64,000 nucleotides of DNA, taken from positions 2,666,001-2,730,000 of the forward strand of contig NZ_CP095043.1 of assembly GCF_022919175.1 (NCBI RefSeq). Reading direction: 5' to 3'. Under the pieces are notes generated by a model. The model was not told the origin of the DNA, ran no database searches, and saw only the letters and a program-made list of their open reading frames with translations. Position 1 is the first letter of the stretch. Each line of letters begins with the position of its first letter. Made by a program: the position numbers and the translations under genes. This stretch comes from Leucobacter rhizosphaerae. GTDB taxonomy: Bacteria; Actinomycetota; Actinomycetes; Actinomycetales; Microbacteriaceae. This document shows positions 16,918 through 25,835 of this stretch, piece after piece.

Positions 16918-18021
16918 ATGACGCAGCGAGAGCCGCTGGCACTGCACTTCGACGAGCGCGTGCTCGACCACGACACGGGCACCGCGCTGCACGAGGCGGC
17001 GCCGAGCCCGTGGTTCGCGGCGAACGAGCCGCACACGGAGGGGCGCCTGCGCATCGAGCGCATGCACGACATCCTCGAGCGCGGCCCCGTCGCCGAGTCG
17101 ATCCGGTTCGCACCGGGCCGCTTGGCCGACGAGGACGAACTCGCGCGGGTGCACGATCCCGCGTACGTGCGCGAGGTGCGGCGGGCCATCGAGGCCGGTG
17201 GCGGCTGGGTCACCGGGACCACCCGACTCGGGGCCGGATCCTACGACCCGCTCCGCGCGGCGGCGGGCACGGCACTGGCCGCCGCCGAGACGGTGCTCTC
17301 CGGAGCGGCGCCGATGGCGTACGCCCTGACCCGCCCGCCCGGGCATCACGCCCAGCGGGCGCAGGCCGACGGCTACTGCTTCTTCAACGGCGCGGCGCTC
17401 GCCGTGGACGCCGCACGGCGCGCCGGGATCGAGCGGGTGCTCGTGATCGACTGGGACGTGCACCACGGCAACGGCACGCAGGACATCTTCTACGAGCGCG
17501 ATGACGTGCTCACCGTGAGCCTGCACATGGATCACGGAGCCTGGGGGCCGAGTCACCCGCAGACCGGCCGGCTCGAGGAGCGCGGCGCCGGATCGGGGCT
17601 CGGCTTCAACCAGAACGTGCCGCTGCCCCTCGGCGCCGGCAATACCGCGTACTTGCGCGCGTTCGACGAGGTCGTCGCGCCGCTCGCGGAGCGGTTCCGC
17701 CCCGGCATGATCGTGTGCGCCAGCGGGCAGGACGCGAGCGCCTACGACCCGAACGGTCGTCACAACGTGTCGATGCCGGGCTTCGCCGGAATCGGGGCTC
17801 GCGTGCGGGCGCTCGCGGACGCGCACACCGACGGCCGCGCGATCCTGATCCAGGAGGGCGGCTACAACCCGTCGTACGCCCCGTACTGCCTGCTCGCCAC
17901 CGTCGAGGGGCTGCTCGGAGCGCCGACGACGCCGGATCCGCTGGCGTACGTGCCCGACCAGACGCTCGGGCTCGACGAGCGCTTCGCGGAGATCGCGCGC
18001 ATGCTCGCCGACGCGGCGTAG
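16918..18021 (+). CDS. histone deacetylase family protein, acetylpolyamine amidohydrolase-like
   Basis: 367 aa from the ATG at 16918, preceded by GAGAGGA. Bacterial members of this zinc amidohydrolase family remove acetyl groups from acetylpolyamines or similar N-acetyl amines in the cytoplasm. Visible active-site elements are the His pair in RPPGHHAQ (His143, His144), the Asp-x-His ligands in IDWDVHHGNG (Asp180, His182), the GQDASAYDP segment for the third ligand, and the Tyr in QEGGYN. Its place directly behind a PotDBCA-type importer and a cupin gene supports acetylpolyamine use. It converges with the TetR gene, with a 5-nt gap. Confidence 0.88.
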   Translation: MTQREPLALHFDERVLDHDTGTALHEAAPSPWFAANEPHTEGRLRIERMHDILERGPVAESIRFAPGRLADEDELARVHDPAYVREVRRAIEAGGGWVTGTTRLGAGSYDPLRAAAGTALAAAETVLSGAAPMAYALTRPPGHHAQRAQADGYCFFNGAALAVDAARRAGIERVLVIDWDVHHGNGTQDIFYERDDVLTVSLHMDHGAWGPSHPQTGRLEERGAGSGLGFNQNVPLPLGAGNTAYLRAFDEVVAPLAERFRPGMIVCASGQDASAYDPNGRHNVSMPGFAGIGARVRALADAHTDGRAILIQEGGYNPSYAPYCLLATVEGLLGAPTTPDPLAYVPDQTLGLDERFAEIARMLADAA

Positions 18022-18026
18022 GAGGC

Positions 18027-18596
18027 CTAGCTCGGCTCGGTGAGAAGGCTGGTGAGAAGCACCTCAAGGGCACGGCCCACGCGCACATCATTCCAGTTCG
18101 CCGGGTCCTCGACGTTCTTGACGTGAAAACCGCGCGCATACAGGTAGAGGATGTCTGCGATTTCGGCGGCACGTTCGAGACCCGCTGCGGAGGCACTCTC
18201 GTGGAACTCTGCACAAGTATCGTCCGTCAGATCGGTGACGACTTTCATCTCTTCTCCGGACCCTGCGATGACCTCGATCCACAGACTGCGGAGCGCGGTG
18301 TCGTGCGTGCCCGTCTGACACATCCACCGCGAGAGTTCGACTAGTCGGGAGACACCGCTCGTTCGCCGGGTGGCCTCGTCTCTTTCATTCACCCAGAGGT
18401 CGCGAGCGTGATCCAGCGCGTTGAACATGAGCTGGGCTCGACTCGGCACGTAGTTCGTCACGAAGGCGGTGGACCGGCCGAGTTCGTCGGCGACCGCACG
18501 AATGGTGACGGCACTGGCGCCCCGCTGTTCGGTGATTCGGAGTGTTGCCTCAGAAATCTCTCGACGGCGTTCATCTTCGTCGACCATGTGAGGCAT
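18027..18596 (-). CDS. TetR family transcriptional regulator
   Basis: 189 aa from the ATG at 18596, preceded by AGGAGTG; longer in-frame starts have no signal. The helix-turn-helix (VTIRAVADELGRSTAFVTNYV) is at about 30-50, and the remainder is a typical ligand-binding domain. It is divergent from importer 3 (18744), so that operon is the probable target; a partly symmetrical AT-rich site lies between them. Base composition is less GC-rich than in the HDAC gene beside it. Confidence 0.87.
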   Translation of the reverse strand: MPHMVDEDERRREISEATLRITEQRGASAVTIRAVADELGRSTAFVTNYVPSRAQLMFNALDHARDLWVNERDEATRRTSGVSRLVELSRWMCQTGTHDTALRSLWIEVIAGSGEEMKVVTDLTDDTCAEFHESASAAGLERAAEIADILYLYARGFHVKNVEDPANWNDVRVGRALEVLLTSLLTEPS

Positions 18597-18671
18597 CCGT
18601 GGTTCACTCCTGTCCAAATGACGTTTGGGTAACGCTTCGCAATCTCTCCTTGACCGAGGTCGCTTCCACGA

Positions 18672-18703
18672 GTGTATTGTAAAAAAACATCGTTTTAATA
18701 CAC
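18672..18703. promoter_or_regulatory. candidate operator between TetR gene and importer 3
   Basis: Arms GTGTATT (18672-18678) and AATACAC (18697-18703) frame an A- and T-rich centre; the symmetry continues imperfectly as AAAA/TTTT inside. It lies about 75 bp upstream of the divergent TetR start and 40 bp upstream of importer 3, the place expected for autoregulation and control of the operon. Confidence 0.5.
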
Positions 18704-18743
18704 TGTTGTATAACGGCAATGCCCGAGCTAAGGAGTAACGACA

Positions 18744-19811
18744 ATGAAGTCTGCACGTTCACGGATGGTCACAGGTGGAGTGTTGCTCGCGAGCGGAGCG
18801 CTTCTGCTCAGCGCTTGCGCCTCGGACTCGGTGGAGGCTGGCGGTGAAGCGGCGGCCTCGGGATCGCTCACGTTCGTCACCTTCGGAAGCGCATTTCAGG
18901 AAGCCCAAGAGACGGCATTCGTAGATCCCTTTGCTGCGGAGACGGGGACGGAGATCACTGTCGATTCCCCGACCGACTTGGCCAAGCTCAAGGTCATGGT
19001 CGAGACCGGTGATCCGGACTGGGATGTGTACCTTGCGGGGTCGGCGGAGTCGTTCGCATACTGCGGCACGCTCTTCGAGGAGCTCGACTTCTCGAACATC
19101 GAACGCGCTGATTTCGCCGAAGGGACGATCAGCGACTGCGGTGTTCCCGTGGACACGTACTCGTACGTGGTGGCCTACAACACCGAGAAGTATGGCAACA
19201 CCCCACCGACGAGTCTCGCCGATTTCTTTGATCTCGAGAACTTCCCCGGTTCGCGGGCCATGTCCGGGGATCCTGCCGAGGGCAATCTCGAGATGGCGCT
19301 GCTCGCAGATGGGGTAGCGGTTGAGGACCTGTACCCGCTCGACTACGACCGAGCATTCGAGAAGCTCGATGGGATCAAAGCAGATACGACGTTCTGGACT
19401 TCTGGAGCGGAGCAGGTGGAGATGATGGAGTCCGGTCGTGCCGACATGATCCTTGCCTGGTCCGGTCGCGCATTCGAGGCGGTCCAGAATGGAGCCAAGT
19501 TCGCTCCGATGTGGGATCAGAACGCGTACCACTGGGCATCCCTGGCGATTGTTAAGGGAAGCTCCAACCCAGAGTCCGCACAGCAGTTCATCGACTACGC
19601 CGTATCTCCCGAGCCTCAGGCGCTGTTCGCGGAAAGCATCGCGTACGGGGCGGCTAACCTGAAGGCCACGCCGGAACTCGATCCGGCGGAGGCCGACTGG
19701 GACTCTGGCGCCGATGCGCACCGTGACCTGTCGTGGTCCATTGATCCGGCCTGGTGGGGTGACAACGCAGACGAGGTCCTCTCGCGATGGACCGCCTGGA
19801 CTGCGGGCTGA
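18744..19811 (+). CDS. PotD-type ABC transporter substrate-binding lipoprotein (importer 3)
   Basis: 355 aa. The lipobox is LLSAC (Cys25). The mature part starts LTFVTFGSAFQEAQETAF, with DWDVYLAGSAES and SYVVAYNTEKYGNTPPTS as family landmarks. AAGGAGTAA precedes the ATG. It is related to the binding proteins at 12564 and 4600. Unlike those cassettes, the gene is followed immediately (4 nt) by an amidohydrolase gene, so the imported ligand is probably an amide or similar hydrolysable amine derivative. Confidence 0.9.
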   Translation: MKSARSRMVTGGVLLASGALLLSACASDSVEAGGEAAASGSLTFVTFGSAFQEAQETAFVDPFAAETGTEITVDSPTDLAKLKVMVETGDPDWDVYLAGSAESFAYCGTLFEELDFSNIERADFAEGTISDCGVPVDTYSYVVAYNTEKYGNTPPTSLADFFDLENFPGSRAMSGDPAEGNLEMALLADGVAVEDLYPLDYDRAFEKLDGIKADTTFWTSGAEQVEMMESGRADMILAWSGRAFEAVQNGAKFAPMWDQNAYHWASLAIVKGSSNPESAQQFIDYAVSPEPQALFAESIAYGAANLKATPELDPAEADWDSGADAHRDLSWSIDPAWWGDNADEVLSRWTAWTAG

Positions 19812-19815
19812 GCAC

Positions 19816-21408
19816 GTGGCCATTACAGCGAGCCAGCTCACCGGTGACGACCTGCTCGTCACCGGTGGGCGTGTCTTCCAGAATGCGGACGACACTGAGG
19901 CGTCAGAGGCAATGCTCATTCGCTCCGGCGTGGTCGACGCGGTGGGCTCTCTGGACCGAATGCGGGCCCGTGCCGGCGTATCCATTCGAGAGCTTCATGT
20001 CCCTGGATGCACCATTTTGCCCGGGTTCATCGATGCGCACACCCACGTCGAGTTTTCGGCGCTCGCGAGGAACGAATGGCTCGACGTGCGTGGGGTGTCA
20101 CCGAGGGCAACGTGCGACGCGGTAGCGGAGTCCATACGAAACCGGGGTGAGGGAGCGTGGGTGGTGGCCCAGGGCACGTTCCTCCAAGAGCTGCCGGATC
20201 GGGCTGACCTCGACCGTGTCGCACCCAGGACACCCGTGATCGTCCGTGAAAGCATGCACCGACTGCAGGCCAATTCCGAGGCCCTCCGCTTGGCAGGGTT
20301 CCTGGATCGCGCACCCTCAGTCCGTTCCGGGATCGTCGTGCATGTCGACCCCGCTGGCCGTCCGACGGGGCTGGTGGAGGAGGGTTTCGATCTTTTCCCT
20401 ATTCCGGCACCGTCGGTCGACACACTCGCCGACCTTCTAGAACGAGAGCTCCGGGAGTCGTTTGCCCGCCACGGAGTGACTACCGTGTTCGAGATTCCTG
20501 CGACGAGGGCAGGCGTCGCGGCATATACAGATCTTGCGAATCGGCGAGCGCTGCCAACGCGAATTACGCTGACCCCGGTGGTATCTCCCGGTCTGAGCCC
20601 CCTTCTCGAACGCATGGCTGATTGGACTGCAGAGCAATTCGGCGACCGTGAGGACTCGGACCTGATCGGTTCCGGTGGAATCAAGATTTTCATCGACGGT
20701 GACAATGATCAGGCGTTCCATTCCGCAGGTTTCTCACGTGAGCCCCGCCACTGGGGAGCTGTCACACGAACCGTCGACCAACTGCGTGAGGAACTCATCT
20801 GGGCGAATCAACAGGATGTGCAGGTCTGGGTTCACGCGATCGGAGACCTCGCTCAAGATCTGATGCTCGAAGCCGTTTCGCAATCGCGCGATCGGGTCGG
20901 AGACCCAAGACTCCGGACTCGGTTGGAACACGCGGGTAACCTGCAGCTCGATCACCGCCAACTCCGGCGAATGGTGGAACTCAAGGTGATTCCGGTCCCG
21001 ACAGCGAACTTTATTTCCACTGACGACGGAAGCGGACGATACGCATTCCGGACACTGGGCGAGGCCGGCCTCGAACCTCCAGGGAATTCCGACACGGGAG
21101 GGGCTATTGCGGAGGCTCCGAATCCTTGGTTCGGAATCGCGCACCTGGTTGAGCGGAGGAATCGGGCCGGCCAATTGGTCGCACCGGATGAACGCGTGTC
21201 AGTGGCTGAAGGAGTGCGCGGCTACACCACGTACGCAGCACGAGCCGCTGGCCTCGAGAGGGTCGTGGGTTCATTGGCACCGGGTTCGGCCGCAGATTTC
21301 GGAGTGTACGCAACAGACCCACGTGCCGCTGAAACATCTGAGTTGCTGACCATGGAAACCGAAATGACGTTTGTGGGAGGGCGGGCCACATGGCAGAGAA
21401 ACGGCTGA
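19816..21408 (+). CDS. amidohydrolase family protein (YtcJ-like), paralogue A
   Basis: 530 aa from the GTG at 19816. This metal-dependent hydrolase has the HxH motif in LPGFIDAHTHVE (about 75-86), a Lys in GGIKIFIDGD, His in WVHAIGD, His in RLEHAGN, and an Asp in GNSDTGG in the position of the usual GSDWP. The family hydrolyses amide, carbamoyl or related C-N bonds; the substrate is unknown. It is placed between the binding-protein and permease genes of importer 3, overlapping the permease by 19 nt, which ties hydrolysis directly to uptake. Confidence 0.85.
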   Translation: MAITASQLTGDDLLVTGGRVFQNADDTEASEAMLIRSGVVDAVGSLDRMRARAGVSIRELHVPGCTILPGFIDAHTHVEFSALARNEWLDVRGVSPRATCDAVAESIRNRGEGAWVVAQGTFLQELPDRADLDRVAPRTPVIVRESMHRLQANSEALRLAGFLDRAPSVRSGIVVHVDPAGRPTGLVEEGFDLFPIPAPSVDTLADLLERELRESFARHGVTTVFEIPATRAGVAAYTDLANRRALPTRITLTPVVSPGLSPLLERMADWTAEQFGDREDSDLIGSGGIKIFIDGDNDQAFHSAGFSREPRHWGAVTRTVDQLREELIWANQQDVQVWVHAIGDLAQDLMLEAVSQSRDRVGDPRLRTRLEHAGNLQLDHRQLRRMVELKVIPVPTANFISTDDGSGRYAFRTLGEAGLEPPGNSDTGGAIAEAPNPWFGIAHLVERRNRAGQLVAPDERVSVAEGVRGYTTYAARAAGLERVVGSLAPGSAADFGVYATDPRAAETSELLTMETEMTFVGGRATWQRNG

Positions 21409-22289
21409 GCGCGGGCACGACAACGGGAATCATCACACTCCTGAATCGACCGCGGGGGGTAACAGCCATTGGGGGGTGGGTGTTGATCGCCCCGGCGGTC
21501 ATCTTCGTTGCGGTGTGCTTCATTGTTCCGTTGACGTCCCTCATCGCGCGAAGCTTTGTCGAACCGACCCCTGGATTCGGCCAATATGTCGCGGTCCTGG
21601 GAGATGCGACAACCATGAGGATTCTCGGGCGAACGTTTTCGGTGGCTTTCCAAGTGACGCTCGTGACCCTGATCCTGGGGTACCCGTATGCGTACCTGAT
21701 GACGCTGGTCTCGACCCGGACTCGCACGATCTTGATGTTTTTGGTCTTGCTGCCGTTCTGGTCGAGCTTGATGGCGCGCACGTTCGCGTGGATCGCACTC
21801 TTTCACCCGGAAGGAGTCGTCCTTTCTGCACTCCGCGTGGTTGGCCTCCACGAGGTCGAACTTCTGGGAACGCAGCTGGGCGTGACGATTGCGATGGTGC
21901 AGGTGCTGCTGCCGTTCATGGTGTTACCCCTGTACAGCACCATGAGCGGCATCGACCGACGTCTCCTCGATGCAGCCTCGTCCCTGGGGGCGTCGAAACT
22001 ACGCGCGTTTGTCAGAGTGTATGCGCCACTCTCGCTCCCCGGGGTGTTCGCGGGATCGGTCCTGCTCTTCATCATGAGTTTGGGGTTCTGGGTCACACCC
22101 CGCCTCATCGGTTCACCGCAGGAGTCGCTCGTCGGTCAACTCATCGAGACCAGAGTCGGGAAGCTTCTCGACTTTGCAGGTGCCGGAGCCATCTCGACGG
22201 TGCTCCTGGTGATCACCGTCCTCTTGCTCCTCATCTCCGCTGGCGCGATGCGGCGAGCGTCACGACCGATCTCAGGAGGGGCACGATGA
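21390..22289 (+). CDS. ABC transporter permease, PotB type (importer 3)
   Basis: 299 aa with about six transmembrane segments. The segment SFVEPTPGFGQYVAVLGD matches the importer 2 permease, and the coupling loop is DAASSLGASKLRAFVRVYAPL. It overlaps the end of amidohydrolase A by 19 nt and the next permease by 4 nt. Codon use contains more A/T third positions than in importers 1 and 2. Confidence 0.92.
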   Translation: MAEKRLSAGTTTGIITLLNRPRGVTAIGGWVLIAPAVIFVAVCFIVPLTSLIARSFVEPTPGFGQYVAVLGDATTMRILGRTFSVAFQVTLVTLILGYPYAYLMTLVSTRTRTILMFLVLLPFWSSLMARTFAWIALFHPEGVVLSALRVVGLHEVELLGTQLGVTIAMVQVLLPFMVLPLYSTMSGIDRRLLDAASSLGASKLRAFVRVYAPLSLPGVFAGSVLLFIMSLGFWVTPRLIGSPQESLVGQLIETRVGKLLDFAGAGAISTVLLVITVLLLLISAGAMRRASRPISGGAR

Positions 22290-23074
22290 GCGCACAGCAC
22301 TCGCGACCAGGGTTCGCACTGAGAATCTGGGCGGTCCTTGTGGGGATCGTTCTCATCGCCCCTCTCGCGGTGGTGGTCCCGCTCTCATTCACAGCGAAAC
22401 GCAGCTTCAAGTTTCCCCCCGACGGGTACTCGATTGAGTGGTACCAGAACTTCTTCGGTGACGCCGCATGGCTGCAAGCGCTCTGGAACTCAGTGTGGAT
22501 CGGTCTGGTGGTCGCTGTAATCTGCAGTGTCCTGGGAACCCTTGCGGCTCTGGGGATCCAGCGGTTGCCCGCCCGGATCGCCGCAATTGCGCAGGGTGTG
22601 CTGCTCGCCCCATTGATCATCCCGGGCATCGTCTCTGCCGTTGCGATCTACTCGGTCTTCCTCAAATGGAAACTCAACGGCAACGCGATGGGGTTTGTGC
22701 TCGCTCACGCAGTTCTCGCGATTCCGTTCGTCGTGGTGACGGTGAACGCCAGCCTTGCAGGATATGACAGGAATCTCGACCGGGCCGCAGCGAGTCTCGG
22801 CGCTGGACGGGTGCGGGTGTTCATGAGAGTCACGCTCCCGCTGATCGCACCCGGAGTCGCGGCTGGCGCCCTGTTCGCCTTCATCACCTCGTTCGACGAG
22901 GTTGTCGCGGCAATGTTCTTGCAATCACCGAAGATTCGAACCCTCCCGGTCGAGATGTTCGTCAGCGTCACCAACGAAGTGGACCCGACGATCGCTGTGG
23001 TCTCGACGCTCATCTTGGCGGTGACCAGTGCCGTGGTGCTGGTGCCCGCCCTCACTCGCTCGCGACAGCGATGA
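22286..23074 (+). CDS. ABC transporter permease, PotC type (importer 3)
   Basis: 262 aa from the ATG at 22286, preceded by AGGAGGGGC and overlapping the previous stop by 4 nt. It has the PotC-like stretch YSIEWYQNFFGDAAW (about 48-62) and the coupling loop RAAASLGAGRVRVFMRVTLPL. About six transmembrane segments are visible. It pairs with the permease at 21390. Confidence 0.92.
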   Translation: MSAQHSRPGFALRIWAVLVGIVLIAPLAVVVPLSFTAKRSFKFPPDGYSIEWYQNFFGDAAWLQALWNSVWIGLVVAVICSVLGTLAALGIQRLPARIAAIAQGVLLAPLIIPGIVSAVAIYSVFLKWKLNGNAMGFVLAHAVLAIPFVVVTVNASLAGYDRNLDRAAASLGAGRVRVFMRVTLPLIAPGVAAGALFAFITSFDEVVAAMFLQSPKIRTLPVEMFVSVTNEVDPTIAVVSTLILAVTSAVVLVPALTRSRQR

Positions 23075-23085
23075 AAGGTACGACA

Positions 23086-24183
23086 ATGACATCCCAAGAC
23101 GGTGGACGACGCGGTGGAATCGATCTCGCCAGAGTCTCAAAAACCTTCCCGTCCGGTGCCGTCGGCATCGCTGATATCTCCCTCACCGTTCGGCCCGGGG
23201 AGTTCGTGACCTTCCTCGGCCCCTCCGGGTCCGGGAAGACCACGACGCTGAACACGATCGCTGGGTTCGTCGCGCCGACGTCGGGCGCGGTGCATATCGA
23301 CGGACGAGACGTCACACGTCTGCCCCCGAACCGCCGCAACCTGGGCATGGTGTTTCAGAACTACGCACTCTTTCCGCACATGACAGTCGAAGCAAATGTC
23401 GCGTTCGGGATGCACGGCAGGGGAGTCGCTCCTGCGGAGGTGCGTCGCCGGGTTGCGGAAGCCCTGGAACTGGTGCGGCTTGAGGGTATGGGTGCTCGGA
23501 GGCCGAAAGAACTCTCGGGTGGGCAGCAGCAGCGCGTCGCGCTTGCGCGAGCGCTGGTGTATCGTCCGCCGATCCTGCTCATGGATGAGCCCCTCGGGGC
23601 CTTGGACAAGCAGTTGCGCGATCAGATGCAGGTCGAGATCGCCCGCCTGCATCGAGACCTCGGGACGACATTTCTCTTCGTGACCCATGATCAAGGCGAA
23701 GCACTCGCACTTTCCGATCGCATTGTGCTCTTCGAGAGTGGACGTGTGTCTCAGGTCGGATCACCGGAGGAGCTCTATGAACGACCGAAATCTCGATTCG
23801 TCGCAGAGTTCATCGGAGAGTCGACCAGCTTTACCGGCGTGCTCAGGGACTCGAGCGCGATCGAATGGGGAAACACGCTGTTGCAGGGCCGCAATCCCAA
23901 TGGGATACCGGTGGGGAGACACGCCTCCCTCGTGGTGAGGCCGGAGCACCTCCGCATATCCGGCACCGGCGGACCCCGAGGGTCCGACAACCGGGTTTTC
24001 GGTATCGTCTCCGAACTGGCGTATCTCGGCTCACATCGGCGCGTGGGCGTGAAATTGGCCGACGGCACGCGGGTCGTGCTCGAGGAGCGCGGGGAGAACG
24101 CCGAACCTCTGAGATTCGGGGCTGAGGTCACCGTCTGTTGGTCCCCGGAACACGCCGTGCTCGTCACCGAGGCGGGAGCATGA
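23086..24183 (+). CDS. ABC transporter ATP-binding protein, PotA type (importer 3)
   Basis: 365 aa from the ATG at 23086, which has AAAGG at suitable spacing; the ATG at 23071, overlapping the permease stop, would add 5 residues. Walker A is GPSGSGKTT, with Q loop VFQNYALFP, signature [15 protein letters not shown], Walker [12 protein letters not shown] and switch His in VTHDQGEAL; Gly replaces the first Glu of the usual DQEEAL. A TOBE-like C-terminal domain follows. The stop overlaps amidohydrolase B by 4 nt. Confidence 0.92.
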   Translation: MTSQDGGRRGGIDLARVSKTFPSGAVGIADISLTVRPGEFVTFLGPSGSGKTTTLNTIAGFVAPTSGAVHIDGRDVTRLPPNRRNLGMVFQNYALFPHMTVEANVAFGMHGRGVAPAEVRRRVAEALELVRLEGMGARRPKELSGGQQQRVALARALVYRPPILLMDEPLGALDKQLRDQMQVEIARLHRDLGTTFLFVTHDQGEALALSDRIVLFESGRVSQVGSPEELYERPKSRFVAEFIGESTSFTGVLRDSSAIEWGNTLLQGRNPNGIPVGRHASLVVRPEHLRISGTGGPRGSDNRVFGIVSELAYLGSHRRVGVKLADGTRVVLEERGENAEPLRFGAEVTVCWSPEHAVLVTEAGA

Positions 24184-25706
24184 CCCTGAAGCTGTTCAGC
24201 CGAGCTCAGCTCCTGACGCTCTCGAATGCTCACGGTGACGCCGTGTTGGTGGACTCGGGGCGCATCTCCGGCATCGGCTCGCGCGAGGATCTGCTGGCCA
24301 GTGCTGGCCGACAAGATGTCGAAGAAGTCGACATGGATGGCGCGGTCCTCATGCCCGGATTCGTTGACGGGCATACGCATCTCGAGCTGAGTTGCATCAC
24401 ACAAGAGCAACACCTGCAGATGCATGCCCCGCCGGTGACGTCGCTCGTTCAGATCCTCGAGGAGATCCGACAGCGCAGGGCGACGCAACCCGATGGGTGG
24501 ATCGTGGTGCGCAGTTCGTTTGCGCTCGACCGCAAAGTCGTTGAGGGTCGACTCCTAGGTCGGGACGAACTCGACAGCGTGAGTCCGGACGCCCCGGTTG
24601 TCGTCCTCGCTGGCCTGCACGTCGCGTCGTTGAACACGGTCGGGATGCGCGCTGTGCAACTCGAGATGCCAGAACGACTCGACCCCGGTATGACGGTGCA
24701 CCGGGGGAGGGACGGTCGACCCAGCGGGATCTTTACCGAGGTCTGGGATCGACTCCCTGCTGCGACGGAGATCGAATCCTATGCTGCGCTCCGGCGCCAC
24801 GCGCATTCACTGGTGGCGGCGCATGGGATCACCAGCCTGTGTACGATTCCGACCTCTGTAGCGGACGTCAGAGCACTCCACGCGTTACGGGTTGAGGACC
24901 AGTTGCCGTTTCGCGTCCGGTTCTACCCGCATGTGCCGAGAGTGGGCCCGCTTTCGTCTGTCCTTTCGCTCGGAGCGCCGTCGGGATTCGGGGACTCGAT
25001 GCTGCAGTTTGGCGGTGTCAAGATCTTCGTCGACGGGGAGGGTGGTGACGGGCTCGGGGCAGAGTTCGATGATGTGAAATGGACCGAGCAAGAACTGTCC
25101 GATCTCGTGGGCGAGGCAACCGCGTCCCGAGTGCAGCTCTTCATGCACGCGGTGACCGGGACCGGGATTCGAGCAGCGATGGCGGCTGTCGCTCAGCATT
25201 GGGGATCGCGCCCGCTCCGTGCTCCCGCTCCGCATCGAATCGAGCACTCCGGAGACTATGTCCCACGGGAGCTCATTGCTGATCTCGCCCAGTCCGGTAT
25301 CGGCGTGGTCGCCACCCCGCACTTCGTCGGATCGGATGATGTGGGTGATGACTTTCAGCCTCTCCGAAAGCTCATTGATGCAGGTGTTCGCGTGATCGGA
25401 GCCACGGATTCCACGGGGACGGTTCCTTCGGGTGCGCCCCCGCTCTCGAATATCGCCTCAGCGGTGACACGGCGCGACGCGGCTGGGAATCCGTCTCCGC
25501 ACCGAATATCTGCTGAGCACGCGCTGCGCATGTTTACCGACTGGGCGGCACGGGGACAGGGTGAGGGTGGGAAGAAAGGCGTGTTGCAAGAGGGCGCTCT
25601 TGCGGACTTCGCCATTCTCGATGCGAATCCGCTCAAGGTGTCTCCGGAGGACATTGCAGGAATACGTGTGCTCGGCACGGTGCTCAACGGTGCTCGAGTG
25701 GGGTGA
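24180..25706 (+). CDS. amidohydrolase family protein (YtcJ-like), paralogue B
   Basis: 508 aa from the ATG at 24180, overlapping the ATPase stop. Metal-site motifs are HxH in LMPGFVDGHTHLEL (about 57-70), Lys in GGVKIFVDG, His in FMHAVTGTG, His in HRIEHSGD and Asp in VIGATDSTG. It is homologous to the proteins at 19816 and 28346. As last gene of the importer 3 operon it probably acts on the imported compound or on the product of paralogue A; the substrate is unknown. Confidence 0.85.
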   Translation: MTLKLFSRAQLLTLSNAHGDAVLVDSGRISGIGSREDLLASAGRQDVEEVDMDGAVLMPGFVDGHTHLELSCITQEQHLQMHAPPVTSLVQILEEIRQRRATQPDGWIVVRSSFALDRKVVEGRLLGRDELDSVSPDAPVVVLAGLHVASLNTVGMRAVQLEMPERLDPGMTVHRGRDGRPSGIFTEVWDRLPAATEIESYAALRRHAHSLVAAHGITSLCTIPTSVADVRALHALRVEDQLPFRVRFYPHVPRVGPLSSVLSLGAPSGFGDSMLQFGGVKIFVDGEGGDGLGAEFDDVKWTEQELSDLVGEATASRVQLFMHAVTGTGIRAAMAAVAQHWGSRPLRAPAPHRIEHSGDYVPRELIADLAQSGIGVVATPHFVGSDDVGDDFQPLRKLIDAGVRVIGATDSTGTVPSGAPPLSNIASAVTRRDAAGNPSPHRISAEHALRMFTDWAARGQGEGGKKGVLQEGALADFAILDANPLKVSPEDIAGIRVLGTVLNGARVG

Positions 25707-25760
25707 TTCTCGCCGGGGCCTCTGGGCCGTGAGCGGGTCGAGTGCTATTGAAAACGCCAC

Positions 25761-25797
25761 TGTACAAAGTGTTCAGTATTCTGTGCCGGAATGTACA
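25761..25797. promoter_or_regulatory. TGTWCA half-site cluster upstream of XRE-cupin regulator
   Basis: TGTACA occurs at 25761-25766 and 25792-25797, and TGTTCA at 25770-25775, within the 129 bp before the regulator gene at 25836. Clustered palindromic hexamers directly upstream suggest binding sites for the XRE protein itself. This is pattern-based only. Confidence 0.4.
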
Positions 25798-25835
25798 CTA
25801 GTGGGTGAAGTTGCAACGCCCACGGAAGGACACAG

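Noticed and set aside
21371..22285. Apparent N-terminal fusion of about 305 residues to the PotC-type permease at 22286
   Set aside because: This part is an alternative frame of the PotB-type permease gene; the true permease begins at the ATG at 22286 with an AGGAGG site.
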